A DNA stretch of 64,000 bases. Origin: Druceiella hillmani (taxonomy: Eukaryota; Arthropoda; Insecta; Lepidoptera; Hepialidae). The number at the start of each line of letters is the position of its first letter. The stretch's first letter is position 1. Of this stretch, positions 1-11,378 are shown one piece after another. The stretch covers positions 3,518,501 to 3,582,500 of the forward strand of contig JAYKKI010000067.1 in NCBI GenBank assembly GCA_039881145.1, given 5' to 3'. The notes under the pieces were generated by a model. It saw nothing but the letters and a program-made list of their open reading frames with translations. It ran no database searches and was not told where the DNA came from. The position numbers and the translations under genes were made by a program.

Positions 1-2079
1 CATGGTGTGGGTGCAATACTGAAGGATGTTTAATCTTTGCATTAACTTTGAAATAGTGTAACTTGAGAAGAAAATGAGATACAAAAAAAAATTATTACAA
101 TCATCTTATTTTGTACTCAAGAATCCATAAAAACATCTTTATAGTGACTATTGGGTCCTTACGGTAACTATTGGGCTTATATATACCAAACATTTTTGTC
201 TATGTAAATGTATAAATTGGAAAAGTCTGTTTGTTGGCATTAATCTCTGGTACCGCAGGTCCAATTTCAAAGTTTTTTTTGTAGTAGAAAGCCCTTACTT
301 TGAGGAAATTAAAAAATGTAACAGATGTAAAAAAGACAGAGAAACCGCCTTATTTAATTATTATTCCTGCTGATATACTCCCAACCCCAACGACATTGGC
401 GAACAGAGTGGAACCATTTGACCAAGGGGGTAGCAGCAAAATTAAAAAAATTCTACTTGGATATAACTGTGGCGCACAGCTAATTTTATTGATATAATTC
501 AACACTCCATTTAATATCACTTCACTTCGAGTGGGGTTTTGGAAAATACTCATTCAATAAAATTTTCATCTTTTCACCCTTCCTAGTCATACAGTATGAC
601 CCTTGGTTCATTATAAGAATATAAACATTACCTTTATATTCCTATTTTTATAACTCTTTCATTTAAAAACGTGAGAAAAATGATATAAGACTATTTTGTG
701 AGTAATTTATATGTAGTATATATGTATATATATCTGTAGTAGTATATATATAATCTATATCAGTATATACTATCTATCTATGTCTATATACTGTCTATAT
801 GTAGTAGTATATGCACATCATTTCACCAATGTATATTCAGATGGAAAACTCATAGCGTGATGTAAAACACGTGTAAAGTCATCTATTGATGTACATAGGT
901 TCACTGTACATTTGTGTATTACTACGTATCGAGTAGCTAAGCACTTCTTTGTTATACTACTGCAATATAAATAAAATTGGAAAATAATGAATATGCATAT
1001 CTTTTGATTATGGTTAAATAAAAACTAAATGTTACTTGAAATTTACCCTTATGCCTTTCTAAAAACCCCATCCGAACTTGTAAATAGTTCATACGTGATG
1101 TGTGCCCAAACAAACAAATAATAATTTCAAAAGTGATCTTCATGCATTCTATCACTTATACTTCATCTTATTATTTTTTTTCAAATATTTTCATTGTACA
1201 GACACATAAAATTGTATTTGTTAAAATAAATTTTATCTAATATTTATCAAATATTGGAAAAAGTATAGTTTGATATTAAATGGATTTGACCAGAACGAAA
1301 GTGAGGTTCAGATCTGTTTATAATATGAAAATAAACTTACATGTTGTCTAAAGATCGTTTCATTTTAAAGCGAAATTGACATGATGAAAACCAGCTACTG
1401 AATGAATCTCTACTATTTCTTACTCTATTATATAAACAAAGACTTGCATTCCAAAAATACATTTAAAATTAATATTTACAGCGTCACTCAAATTTGCTTT
1501 AATGTTTGTAGCGCCCACTTCTAGAACATGATATTATTGCTTTCATAGACCAAGAGCTGATACAACATTGCTGCTACATAAGGGTTTTGGGAGATCATAA
1601 CTCATTTAATATAGAATCACCAAAAACTTTCATTCACGGGTCTTACATAATTATTGTATCCATTTAAATATGAGAAACATGGGTTAATTACTTTCATAGG
1701 ACAAAGAGTATTCTCCTTTTAATCTTTTCATGTGAATGTTTGGCAGATCATAAATTGTGACTGACAATATGTCAAATAATTCTGACAGTAAGCTGTAACT
1801 CACTAACTAGTATCCTTTACTTTAGAGACATAACTAGGGCTAGTATCCTTTACTTTAGAGACATAACCTTTGCCAGATCTAAAATCTAGGATCAATCAAA
1901 TCAAGAACCAGACAAAACCAGGTCTAAACAGCTTACTTGGAATGCAGGAACTTTAGAGCATTTCATTATTTGATCAAGTTTAACCTTCAACAACCAAGTA
2001 ATGTAGTAGCATTATTAATCTTCTGTACAAGTGGCTTTAATCATTTTTAGTATATTATCAATGAAAATATTCCGCATTA
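1..2079. other. no gene recognised; AT-rich intergenic DNA
   Basis: I see no supportable gene here. A TA/TAG-rich low-complexity stretch lies at about 712-812, and a short direct duplication of about 33 bp (the same sequence ending in tttagagacataac, twice) lies at about 1809-1868. A 65-codon open frame at 300-497 matches nothing I know. Confidence 0.5.
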
Positions 2080-2482
2080 CTGGAAACTGATTAACATTTA
2101 AAGTTATCTTTTTCATTTTCTTGTGAATTTTTTTCAATAGTTTTTTTGAAATAATAAAATTTTCACAGTTCAATTAAAATTTATTAAAGGCTCGTTTGTC
2201 TGATCACAAATTTCCCATCAAAGAAAAGACTCGCTCAACAAAATAAGCGCTTTTCGCGATAGAGAATATTTTTCCCACTATTTTCGATAGTTTAGTAAAA
2301 CTGGTGACTTTTAGAAATTCAGCCCATAAAAATGAGACGAAAATGTTGAAAAACCTACCTTTATAACTGTAGATTGTTAACTTTATCGTAAAGCTGATCT
2401 GTGATATTGTTTTCAAATCCAAACAGTTCAACAGTTCAATAAAATTTTGAAAACACTTATCGAAATCATCGTTTTTATTCAA
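2080..2482 (-). pseudogene. hAT transposase C-terminal remnant
   Basis: Reading the minus strand gives a block ending in KIVGKIFSIAKSAYFVERVFSLMGN, which I know as the hAT C-terminal dimerisation motif (consensus about SIPxSNAxVERxFSxM). It is followed, after an in-frame stop where a tryptophan codon is expected, by SDKRAF and then by a basic segment, as in intact hAT proteins. Only the C-terminus is present; no BED zinc finger or catalytic part was found nearby. The stop codon and truncation make it a dead fragment. The ribozyme-like repeat lies just to the right. Confidence 0.7.
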
Positions 2483-2531
2483 GTAACTTATTTTTATTTA
2501 TTATTATTTTTATACACTACATTATTAAATA

Positions 2532-2690
2532 TATTTGGCGTTAATTTTATAGAAATTCATTATTGACAATTAAATGAAACTACGTGATATAGTATTATTT
2601 CTACTTTCTTTAAGTTCTTTACCACGACCTAGGTTTCGTTGTATTACAACATCTTCAGGTGGGCTATTAGCAACGATATATCTAGAAGAA
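2532..2690 (-). repeat. copy A of the hammerhead-bearing repeat family
   Basis: This block is nearly identical to the two arms at 33907-34187. It shares the hammerhead-like core, the AAAGAAAGTAGAAATAATAC segment, and the distal end that reads GGCGTTAATTTTATAGAAATTC on the plus strand. In minus orientation the core comes first and that segment forms the outer end. The plausible source is the terminal repeat of a Penelope-like element or a retrozyme, both known to carry hammerheads. No GIY-YIG or reverse-transcriptase coding was recognised beside it. Confidence 0.7.
2622..2662 (-). ncRNA. type I hammerhead ribozyme-like motif, copy A
   Basis: On the minus strand the order is: stem I strand CCAC, core CUGAAGA, an extra U, stem II GUUGU/ACAAC with loop AAU, core GAA, stem III ACC/GGU closed by a two-base UA loop, cleavage-site C (giving GUC), then GUGG, which pairs with the first strand. 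All conserved hammerhead core residues are present. The oddities are the single U between A9 and stem II and the minimal stem III. Small stem III is known in Penelope-like and retrozyme hammerheads. Activity is inferred, not shown. Confidence 0.6.
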
Positions 2691-4239
2691 TCTTTTTTTA
2701 AAGAAAGTTTTATAAAAGCTGTTTAGACATATAATAAAATTGAAGACAAATGTTTTTGGTACAAATCTCCACAAATTCCCATGCAAATTTTAGATACCAA
2801 GACGGCATGGCTGAAAATATAACAACACAAAGGGGTCAAAATTATAATAATCTATTAAAAGCTTTGGCTAAACTTCAACAACAAGTTGGTCCATGATGTA
2901 AATTTTTTTAAATTCATTAAAAAATCTCTGCTGCATTTCTTAAAGAATAAACTGTTGTTAGAAATATTTTTATAGCATTTCTAGCAATGCAATGCATGAA
3001 CCTGTGTTTATTTATTGATATTTTTGAATGATTTTTAGGTATACCTAATCACATACCCCGTAGTTTACCGACATATTGTACCCGGTAGTTTACCGACGAC
3101 CAATGTTGGGTTAGTCGAGTTTGCGTACCTATAATATAATGTTTACAAAACGTTTTTGTTGGTATTTCTTCTGAATTTTTACTGTCATTTTCACGAACAA
3201 AAATACCTAACAATAATAGACCACATTTTTTGAGATTCATTTGAAATTTTGATTATAAATTACTTAAAAGTAGATTTTGAACACAATTATTTTCTGAATG
3301 ATGCCAAATCCATCTATCATGATAATAAACGCAATAAATAGTTTCCCAAATCTCCAAATAAAACAGTATACTGCAGAAATAATTATATCGAAAAAAAAAA
3401 CAAGCCGACTGTGTCTCAGTCAGGTGAAAAAACTCACTGCAGAGGGTAGTTTAATAAACTTATGCATTTTTCGGTATGACCTGGACAATTACGAGATTAA
3501 CTTGGAGTGTGGAGATAATCGATAAAAACCGGAGACTCTGGGTGAAACCCGGAACGATTGTCGGCCCTAGTTACAACTACTATCAGTTTTAGAACTACAA
3601 CAATTTACCAATTATTACGAAATGCAATAGTACCAAATTACTTTGTAAAGGATATTTAATCCTGAGTGAATCATTATGTTCCAAAACATTGGAAATAGAG
3701 GCAAAACCTTGGAGATAGCTTCAAAGTGTTAAGTTCAGTTATTATGTTACAATATCAACACAATTTATTTTATTTGTCAAGAGAGGGATCAATAAAGGGC
3801 CTCTTTGTTTACAAAATGATTGTCAATATTTCTTTTAGTGTAACCTAATATATTTTATAACATTACATGGCAATACAGGAAGTTGAACCAATTACGTTTC
3901 GTGGGTGGATAAATGTAGTGTATGAGATTTGGTTCAGTTGTCATGTGACATGTAGATGTTTGTTTGCTATAGGAACATTGGTAAAATAATTTTTAGAGTT
4001 CCATACCTCAAAAGGAGAAAACATGCAAGTGATATTATTAGAGTTTTATCCTATAAAATCACTTGTATATCCGTCTCATACAGTTGTTTTTATCAAAAAC
4101 CGCTTCATGGAGAACCTAGGAATTTAGCGTAATAATAAATCATATTGAGCTGCAGGTATCTCAGTAGTGAAGTCGTATTAATAATTATTCAATTGGCAGT
4201 AGTATAAGTCAATCAGGTTCGAGGAAATTTTTAAATAAA
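2691..4239. other. no gene recognised
   Basis: AT-rich sequence. A short motif (gtagtttaccgac) occurs twice at about 3059-3104. A 75-codon open frame at 3298-3525 has no recognisable motif. The region may include more transposon debris, but I cannot assign it. Confidence 0.4.
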
Positions 4240-4640
4240 CAATTCTTACCAAAGTCGGTCCAGAGATAAGTAACTTTACTGTAAATGATTGGCTTGATAA
4301 GGTTAATAATTGTACAACTGTTTATGATTGGGATGATAAAAGTGAATTATTTTTTGTGGTATGTAAGTTGCGTGAAAACGCAAAAGTTTGGTATGATGAA
4401 ACCAAAACCCTTGTTGACTTGGGAAAGCTTTTCCGAGTCGATAAATAGTCAGTTTACTGGTGAATTAGGGTACTTTAAATTATTAAAAGAGGTTGTTTTG
4501 TATGCTAGTATGCCTGGGCGTGATCTTCAAACATATTGATTCATAAAAGTCGGGAAAATAAATTGTTTGAAATTAAATTTTTACGAAGACAAATTAATAG
4601 ATTTGTTAGCGAATGGAATTCATGATGATAATATATAAGT
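4240..4640 (+). pseudogene. Ty3/gypsy Gag remnant
   Basis: The plus-strand frames give NDWLDKVNNCTTVYDWDD, then LRENAKVWYDETK. After frame changes they give a segment like KINCLKLNFYEDKL followed by IDLLANGIHDDNI. This order matches the retrotransposon Gag capsid region: a WL..(F/V) helix, a Y.WDD.. segment, then A..WY, then a late segment ending in L..GI. The frame breaks several times. The polymerase remnant of the same type and orientation about 1.7 kb downstream supports one decayed element. Confidence 0.65.
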
Positions 4641-6279
4641 TATTAGCTAGACTGCACTATCTCGTTATAGTTTTCAGTTTAATTAAATATCATATTATTT
4701 TGTGTGGCTTTGTTCTCGTATAGAAAATATTAAAAATTATCATAAAAAAATAAAGACATTCATTTTCTTTATACAACATACTTCTACAAGAGGCGAAAAG
4801 AATCATTGGACATTAACTCAATGTGCTCTAAGTTTGATCTGCTTTATTAAATTTTTTTCAATTTCTTTTGGACATTTTTGAGAAAATAAAAGCGATGTAA
4901 TAGTTATGCAGTTCTGTATAGACATTAGCGACACATTTGCTACAATGGTTTTTCTTTTTCTTTAATTTAATGATTGCATTTATTAACAAATTTAAAAATA
5001 TATCCGTCAATGTCACGCAAAGTTTAATTAATATTATTGGTTAACATTCAACACTCAAAAAAATTAAAATTAAAATATTCAATAAAATTACAACTTTTCT
5101 TACACAAATGCCTTATAAATATCACATTTATATATTCCATGTAATAATACATAATTGGCGGTGCATGTAAATAAAAAGGGTTTAAAGATCCGCATCCAAA
5201 GGGTATTCATTCTGTAGATCAGACATTTAAAATGTGTAATTTTTTTCATATAGAATATTTCATTTAAAATTATAGAAAATTATATTTTAAAAGGCTGCTG
5301 TTCTCGCAGCCTGTTGGTTTGTAATGTATTTTTTTGGTAAGAAAGATAAATATGACAGGCCTAAATCTTTGCTACAAGGAAACCAATTGGACGCCCCTAT
5401 ATGAAGATCCTGATTTCAAATATACTTTAAAACGTTGTTGGTAACCTGACACAACCGTAATGGCACGTCGCCTCGAAACTGGCTGAGGTCCATTGCTCGA
5501 AACCAGACGACCCGAAGAGTACAACTTACACAAAAAAACTGATTTATACTAATTAATACTTTATATTGTAATTATATCTTTTTTTGTTTTGTTTCATATT
5601 ATGTACCTTTATTTAACATAAATATAAGACGCAATGCGTGCAGCGTACAAACCTATCTAGGAGCCAGGTTAGAGAGAGAGAGGGGAAAAGAGAGAGCGAG
5701 ACAAAAACTAGGGTGGAGAACATAGCATTATATGAGATATATAGATAGAGAGGCACTGCTGGAAGTCTGTAGGCAAGGAGCAAAAAAAATCGCACGCTTC
5801 TACTCTAATGTCTATAGATATTTTTCACCAAGGAAAGTCCTATTGTTTCAAAGACACAGCAGAGCCCAATGGTAAATGGAGGTGGGCTAGAGCCTGATGG
5901 ATTGGATTTCAAATGACTTCTCCTGCTTTTATTATTGTTTGAAATAAATCTATATGGTACTTTAACAGTGAAGTTTTGTTGTTGTTAAAATACATTACAA
6001 GAGTGACAAAGTACTATTAACTATTAATAAGTGTTTGGGAGTTTGTTAATGTAAACATTTGAGTGGCGCCTGAGTCAACACTTAGGTATTGATAAATAAC
6101 TACAGTACTTGTTAACCGTTAATAATAAAATATATTTACTTTTAGTTATACAGGGTTAGGGTACAAAAATTTACAAGGTATTATATTATTCAGTGATTGC
6201 TACAAATATACATTTATTATTTAGTAATATTTCAATTAAATACTACATTTGGTTTAATTTACTGTAATTTTCATGGAGG
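4641..6279. other. interior of decayed gypsy element or unrelated filler; GA-rich patch
   Basis: No coding motif is visible between the Gag and polymerase remnants. A GA-rich low-complexity patch (gagagagaga type) lies at about 5669-5752. The spacing is what a protease and N-terminal reverse-transcriptase region would occupy, but I cannot read those domains. Confidence 0.35.
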
Positions 6280-7070
6280 TATCAAGGAAATTGGATAAAG
6301 CAATAAAAAGCAAGTTATGAAAATTTTTTAATACAAAAGGGGTAAGAACAGGACAAGAAAAGATAAGGGCTGTTTTAGAAGCTGCGGTACCAAACATTAC
6401 ATCAAACAAAGGTACGAGAATTTTTGGGGCTAACTAGGTATTTCTGTGAATTTATCAAGAATTATGCTTAAAAAGTTGCACTAATCTATACTAAGATGTG
6501 CATTACTAATCTATTATGATGTGCTTACTAATCTACTTAAAAATCATGTACAATGCATTTGAAGAAATAAATATGCGTAGGTCGTTTAAGAAATTAAAAA
6601 TATTTTATCTAGTCGACCGGTATTGGCAATCTATGATCCAAATTTATCAACTGAAGTACATACTGATGCAAGCTCTGTAGGTTTAGAAGCAATGTTAATG
6701 CGCATAATCACATATCGCACATTATAGTCGAAAAACAGCAGCTGTTAAGGAAAAGTACCATTTGTATGATTTAGAAACGTTTACTAACAATAGCAAACGT
6801 TTTTAAATCATCAATTCAATTGCAATTTCTGCTTTGAGAATATGGCGTATATCTACCAGGAGAAAGTTTATAGTAGTTACACATTGTAGTGCAATCTGTG
6901 CAACTGCAATAAAGATATATTACTAAGAGTTGCTCGATGGTGGTCGTATTTTCAGAATTATAATTTTAAAGTCATGCATCAACTCGATATGCAACTTCAA
7001 CATGTTGAATATTTGAGTTGAAACCCTGTTGAAAATATTAAGTGTCTAGCCGTAGATATACTTATTGAAA
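6280..7070 (+). pseudogene. Ty3/gypsy reverse transcriptase-RNase H remnant
   Basis: The recognisable pieces, in order and in shifting frames, are: a segment around VFLIYQELCLK, equivalent to the F..FI..YA helix after the reverse transcriptase; PVLAIYDPNLSTEVHTDASS, the start of RNase H with its first catalytic Asp in TDAS; YHLYDLETF, the Y..YELE motif; and RVARWWSYFQNYNFKVMHQ, followed by VEYLS and NPV, the end of RNase H. This domain order is diagnostic of Ty3/gypsy polymerase. Stops and frameshifts are numerous, so it is inactive. Confidence 0.8.
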
Positions 7071-8096
7071 TGTGTTGTGTTGATATATATATCATTACTT
7101 TATAGGCCGCTTGTGACATGTATTACTTAATAACTTATTGCAAGTTCTATTTGATATTTATCTAGGAAAAAATCTATTGATTCTCTGTAAAATGTGGGCA
7201 ACTGTGCATTTCAGGCTAATCACAAGCTAGACTCTGAAATCTAGTACAATTCAATCTAGTACAGTCAGTAGTCAGGAGTAGGAGGCTGTTTTCAATTTGT
7301 ACCTTGAATGCAGCTAGAATCCTGAAGTTCGCAAAAATGTACATAAAAAGATAATAAATGTAATTTTGACAAAAAAAAGAAAAAAGTAATTTTTTCTTTT
7401 TGTCTTCTTTATAGATCATGGTTAAGTTAAATTAGAATGCATTAAAAGTAGAGAACTTTTGTAAAACATGGCACTTATTTTATTTTTGACTTTCCACCCT
7501 CTCCTAGCGTATATCATACATCCAACCTTGATCTGTTTTATATACAAACACATTACACAAAACTCTCATCTATTAATCTGCATTTTAACATAAATTTGGA
7601 AATAAACAAAGATGTCAACAAGTTCTTCGAATTGCATGATGATGATCTTACACTAGGCTTCATAGAAATGTAACCAAAATATGGCTGAAGACAAGGATTC
7701 TAAACCGAGAACATCGTAAAACAAGCCGAGGGTCTTGAATTGATTGGAAATGTAATTCAGATTTTAGAAAAATTATTTACTCTGGAAAAACTTCAAATTG
7801 AAAGAGTCCAAACAAAAAATTTATCTTTCACTGCAAGTCAAAATATACAATGGTAATTTGCTTGTTTGTTGAACTTTAATAATGTTATAAAGCTGATGCG
7901 AATATAAATAAATTTTTAGATTAGAGGATATGTCAAGTGGCACTTTCGTGAGTTTACTCCGAAGTTTTGTAGTAAAAATTGCTGTAATAATTAATCAAGT
8001 TTTCTAATAAGTGTCGTAGTTTGCCAACGAAGTGGGAGTTTCTTTCATCATCTCGTTCTAGACGACCTTCACGTAACTCCACTTCATGTAGTAATT
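7071..8096. other. no gene recognised
   Basis: AT-rich sequence with no recognisable coding or RNA motif. It could hold the rest of the gypsy element (integrase), but nothing is readable. Confidence 0.4.
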
Positions 8097-8447
8097 GTGG
8101 AAATCTATATGGAGGTTGAATCTCAATATATTACGGTTCTATATCAAAACTGTACTGCTAAATTGGTGCCAAACATGGATAGCAACAAAAGACCTCATAA
8201 GGTAACTATAAGTCTTACATATATTCTCAGAATATTTTGGCTAGTGGAGATATCTAATGATGACTTCCCAAAACCATGCAAGGAAGTTCGAAATGAGCAC
8301 CAAATAAAATCCCACAAATGGAAATGGTTTATTCATATGCTCAGAAGGGAATGCATCCATATCCTCGAACAGGCGTTGGGTTTTACAAAACTGAACAGTA
8401 GTAAATGGATAGATCATGGATATGATGAAATTATAAGGATTCCATAA
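8097..8447 (+). pseudogene. C-terminal piece of a non-LTR endonuclease/reverse transcriptase
   Basis: The open frame contains ILRIFWLVEISNDDF, followed by KSHKWKWFIHMLRRE and then EQALGF. This matches the C-terminal tail seen after the reverse transcriptase in many arthropod non-LTR elements: ILRI.WP..ISN.., then a ..KW.W.GH.LR block, then QAL.W.PQG. The PQG-K-RGRP end is missing. The frame is open for 116 codons but carries no catalytic domain, so it is a fragment. Confidence 0.65.
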
Positions 8448-10239
8448 TTAAATGATTATGGAATCCTAGTAATATGTCAATATTTGTACATAAATACATT
8501 AGTTGACCCATGACTAGTAAAGTATTTAGTGACCAATGCATTGGTCAATCAAATATATTAGTTGACCAATGCGTTGGATGATTTTAAACAAAATGCTTTT
8601 GATTCTGAAATAATTGCAAATTTCAAGTTTCATTCACTATAAATTTAATTTATTTTAAATTTAATTTTTATGAAATGTAATTTTAAAAAATCTATTTTTG
8701 TGTTATGAAAAGGAAGATGTTGATGAATAGGATAATGAAAAATCTTTAAGAAAAAATTTTAATTACAATCAAATTTGTTAAGAAACATTTGATATCAATG
8801 AATGACGTTGTAGTAAAAAAGTAATAAATTTTATTCAAACAGTGAAAAAAAATTTGTTATAGCTTAATATAGCAAAAGGTATATAAAAATAAATTGTTCA
8901 TTTATTCAGTGCATAACTGGACAGATTTTACTGATTTAAGTGAAAAAAATATTCGCTACTACAGAACTTGACTGAGATGATAATTCTTTTGTTTAGCTAT
9001 ATTAATCTTAGCAAAGTGGCTGTTGTTAGGGACTATTAAAACAGATACATAATTTTCTACACAAACCCAAACTCTTGTTACATTCAAAGGTGTAACAAGA
9101 ATTTGTAGTTGACCCAGAGCCGTCACATCTGTATTATAAGTACTCTATTATAAAATTTTAAATAGAATAAAAAGAAGTGTGTCTACACCATTGATCTAAA
9201 TATCAAGATATGGCCAAGGGAACAAAAACCAAATCGAAAATGGCAACACCAATTATGTGCGCCATCTATTGCAATTAAACAAAACTACTTCGTCGGTCAC
9301 ATGGCCGACTGTATGCGACCATAGATGTAATGTTGCCGTGGCGTTATCATATTTTATTATTTGTTAACTAAATTAAAGAACAATAGTTATCAATTTGTAC
9401 GCATGTAAAATGATATGACAATGCTTAAATAGCTTGGAATTTATGTAATGTAATAAAAAAAATTACCTTTATATTACAAAACTCAATTAAAATATGGAGA
9501 TACAACGGCATTATACTACATAGATATGTCAGGAATTATTGGAAATTAAGGTGGTTTAATTATATCCATTTCATACTGTGCCAATCAGTTTTAATTAATT
9601 CCCTGTATAGGGAGGTTACGTACTTATAGTTGTCGGCGTAGGTAAGACAATTATGCAAACACCGATATATACTTCACCAGCGCTTAAGAAACGAAAAGAT
9701 TAAGATTTAAAAACGTAAAACTTATCTTATAATGTTTATAAATTATAATGTTATAATACTCTCCGTCTACAAACAGGTAGGTTTATCTACAGCATGTTTT
9801 CGATAATCATTTGCCCTGTTCTCGAATTTTAAATTATTTTAGTATTAAATATTTGTTTATTGCTTTAGTGCAAAATTGGAAATGTGCAAGTTATATAGAA
9901 AGATGCCAACTCATTAACGATCACATTTAAATTCTTACTGGCCACATAGGAAAATGTGAATTTTCGACAACTCTGTCACAATACAATTCATGTTATATCG
10001 ATTATTATTAAATCATCTTCAATTATGTTATGCTTTCCTGTTTTATTTACCTTTAAAAATTGTTTATTGCTTTCCCTGCTTTATAAATAAACCAAACATT
10101 TGACACAATAAATTTAAATTGGTTTTAGAGAGCCACAAGACAATGTCGAGTGGTTTGCAAATATTTCAAACTAGCTGTGTCTACGGCTTAGTTTGCATGA
10201 AATTCGAAAGAAAAAAGCTATTAGAATTTCTTTTTTTTT

Positions 10240-10345
10240 CTCATATGTTGCTCTTGAGTATAAATTATTACCATACCAAATCAAAATCCGTTCAGTAGAT
10301 TTCGCGTGATTGACGCACAAAATAACAGACACACAAAAATTCTAA
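10240..10345 (+). repeat. retroposon tail-like sequence
   Basis: The string tcaaaatccgttcagtag followed by a purine/TG-rich end with acagacacac resembles the 3' end of many arthropod RTE/SINE elements. The same tail idea (aaaatcggttcagtag) recurs inside the 142-bp satellite at 34.9-38.2 kb. The body of the element is not recognisable. Confidence 0.4.
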
Positions 10346-10565
10346 AAAATGATTTTCTGCTTTTTATTATCACTCTATATGCTCTTCCTTTTTCTTCTTC
10401 TATATCACTCTTTTTAAAATATTTTTCATGTACATAATTCACTCTGTTACAATATTATTATATATATAGATAATTATTATTTGGAAGGCAGATTTGTGGA
10501 TTATCTAGAAGATTTGTTGATTCTCTTTTCTGATGAAAAACAATGGTTTCAAAATAATGCTCTTC

Positions 10566-10660
10566 GAGCACGCACGCACACGCATACTTACGGACACGCA
10601 CACACACACGCGCAGGGGCATGCACATGCAAACGCACACACATATATATATATATATTGA
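10566..10660. repeat. compound CA/TA microsatellite
   Basis: Alternating purine-pyrimidine sequence: degenerate acgcac/cacaca runs followed by (ta)n. The alternating pattern could form left-handed DNA. The open frames on both strands here are by-products of the repeat. Confidence 0.85.
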
Positions 10661-11344
10661 AATTTCCTTAAATAGTCTGCGATATATTTTTTCCACTATT
10701 TATACTAAACGACTCAAACCTATGAACATTTTATACTTACATTTCCAGTTTTAATTTGATTGGTTTAGAAATGTTTGAGTTATTGACGTGACAGACAGAT
10801 GGCCATATACCCACTAATTTTTCTGTTCCGAAGGTTTCCTGTTTTTCTGACACCGTACTCATCAGTATATTTTCAAAAAGTAAAGCAAAGAAAAATTTAA
10901 ATAATGTGTGAAAATACATCCTCATAAGGTCACAACGTTGGAATTAATATAGTTCATGAAAATAAAACTATTTTTTCAATAAATAGCCAAAAATATGTAT
11001 AAGAAACGATTATTAACCGAAGGTAACATATATCAACCTTTTTTATAATTCTAGAACTGTAATTTAAACATATTTTTACTACATAATCTGGCATTTTTTG
11101 ATTGTTTTCAGGATAAACTTACTCATGAGAATCGAAATGTCAACTGAAACGAAATGCTGCTAATACAGTTATATAGCACTGTTTCTAGTGGGACATTTTT
11201 CGGTTGCTATGGGCCTATGCTTACGAAGTAATATAAGTCTATGGTTTACACTATATTTATTGAAGATATTTTTTTGGAAAATAATCAATAATCGGAAAAT
11301 AATCTGAAATCGAAGCAGAATTTTTGTCTGTTTGATCGGGCATC

Positions 11345-11378
11345 AAGCAATATTACTAATAGTTTAGTAATATTGCTT
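11345..11378. repeat. perfect 15-bp hairpin
   Basis: AAGCAATATTACTAA (11345-11359) and its exact reverse complement (11364-11378) are separated by the four bases tagt. This is a simple cruciform-capable palindrome with no known role. Confidence 0.8.
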
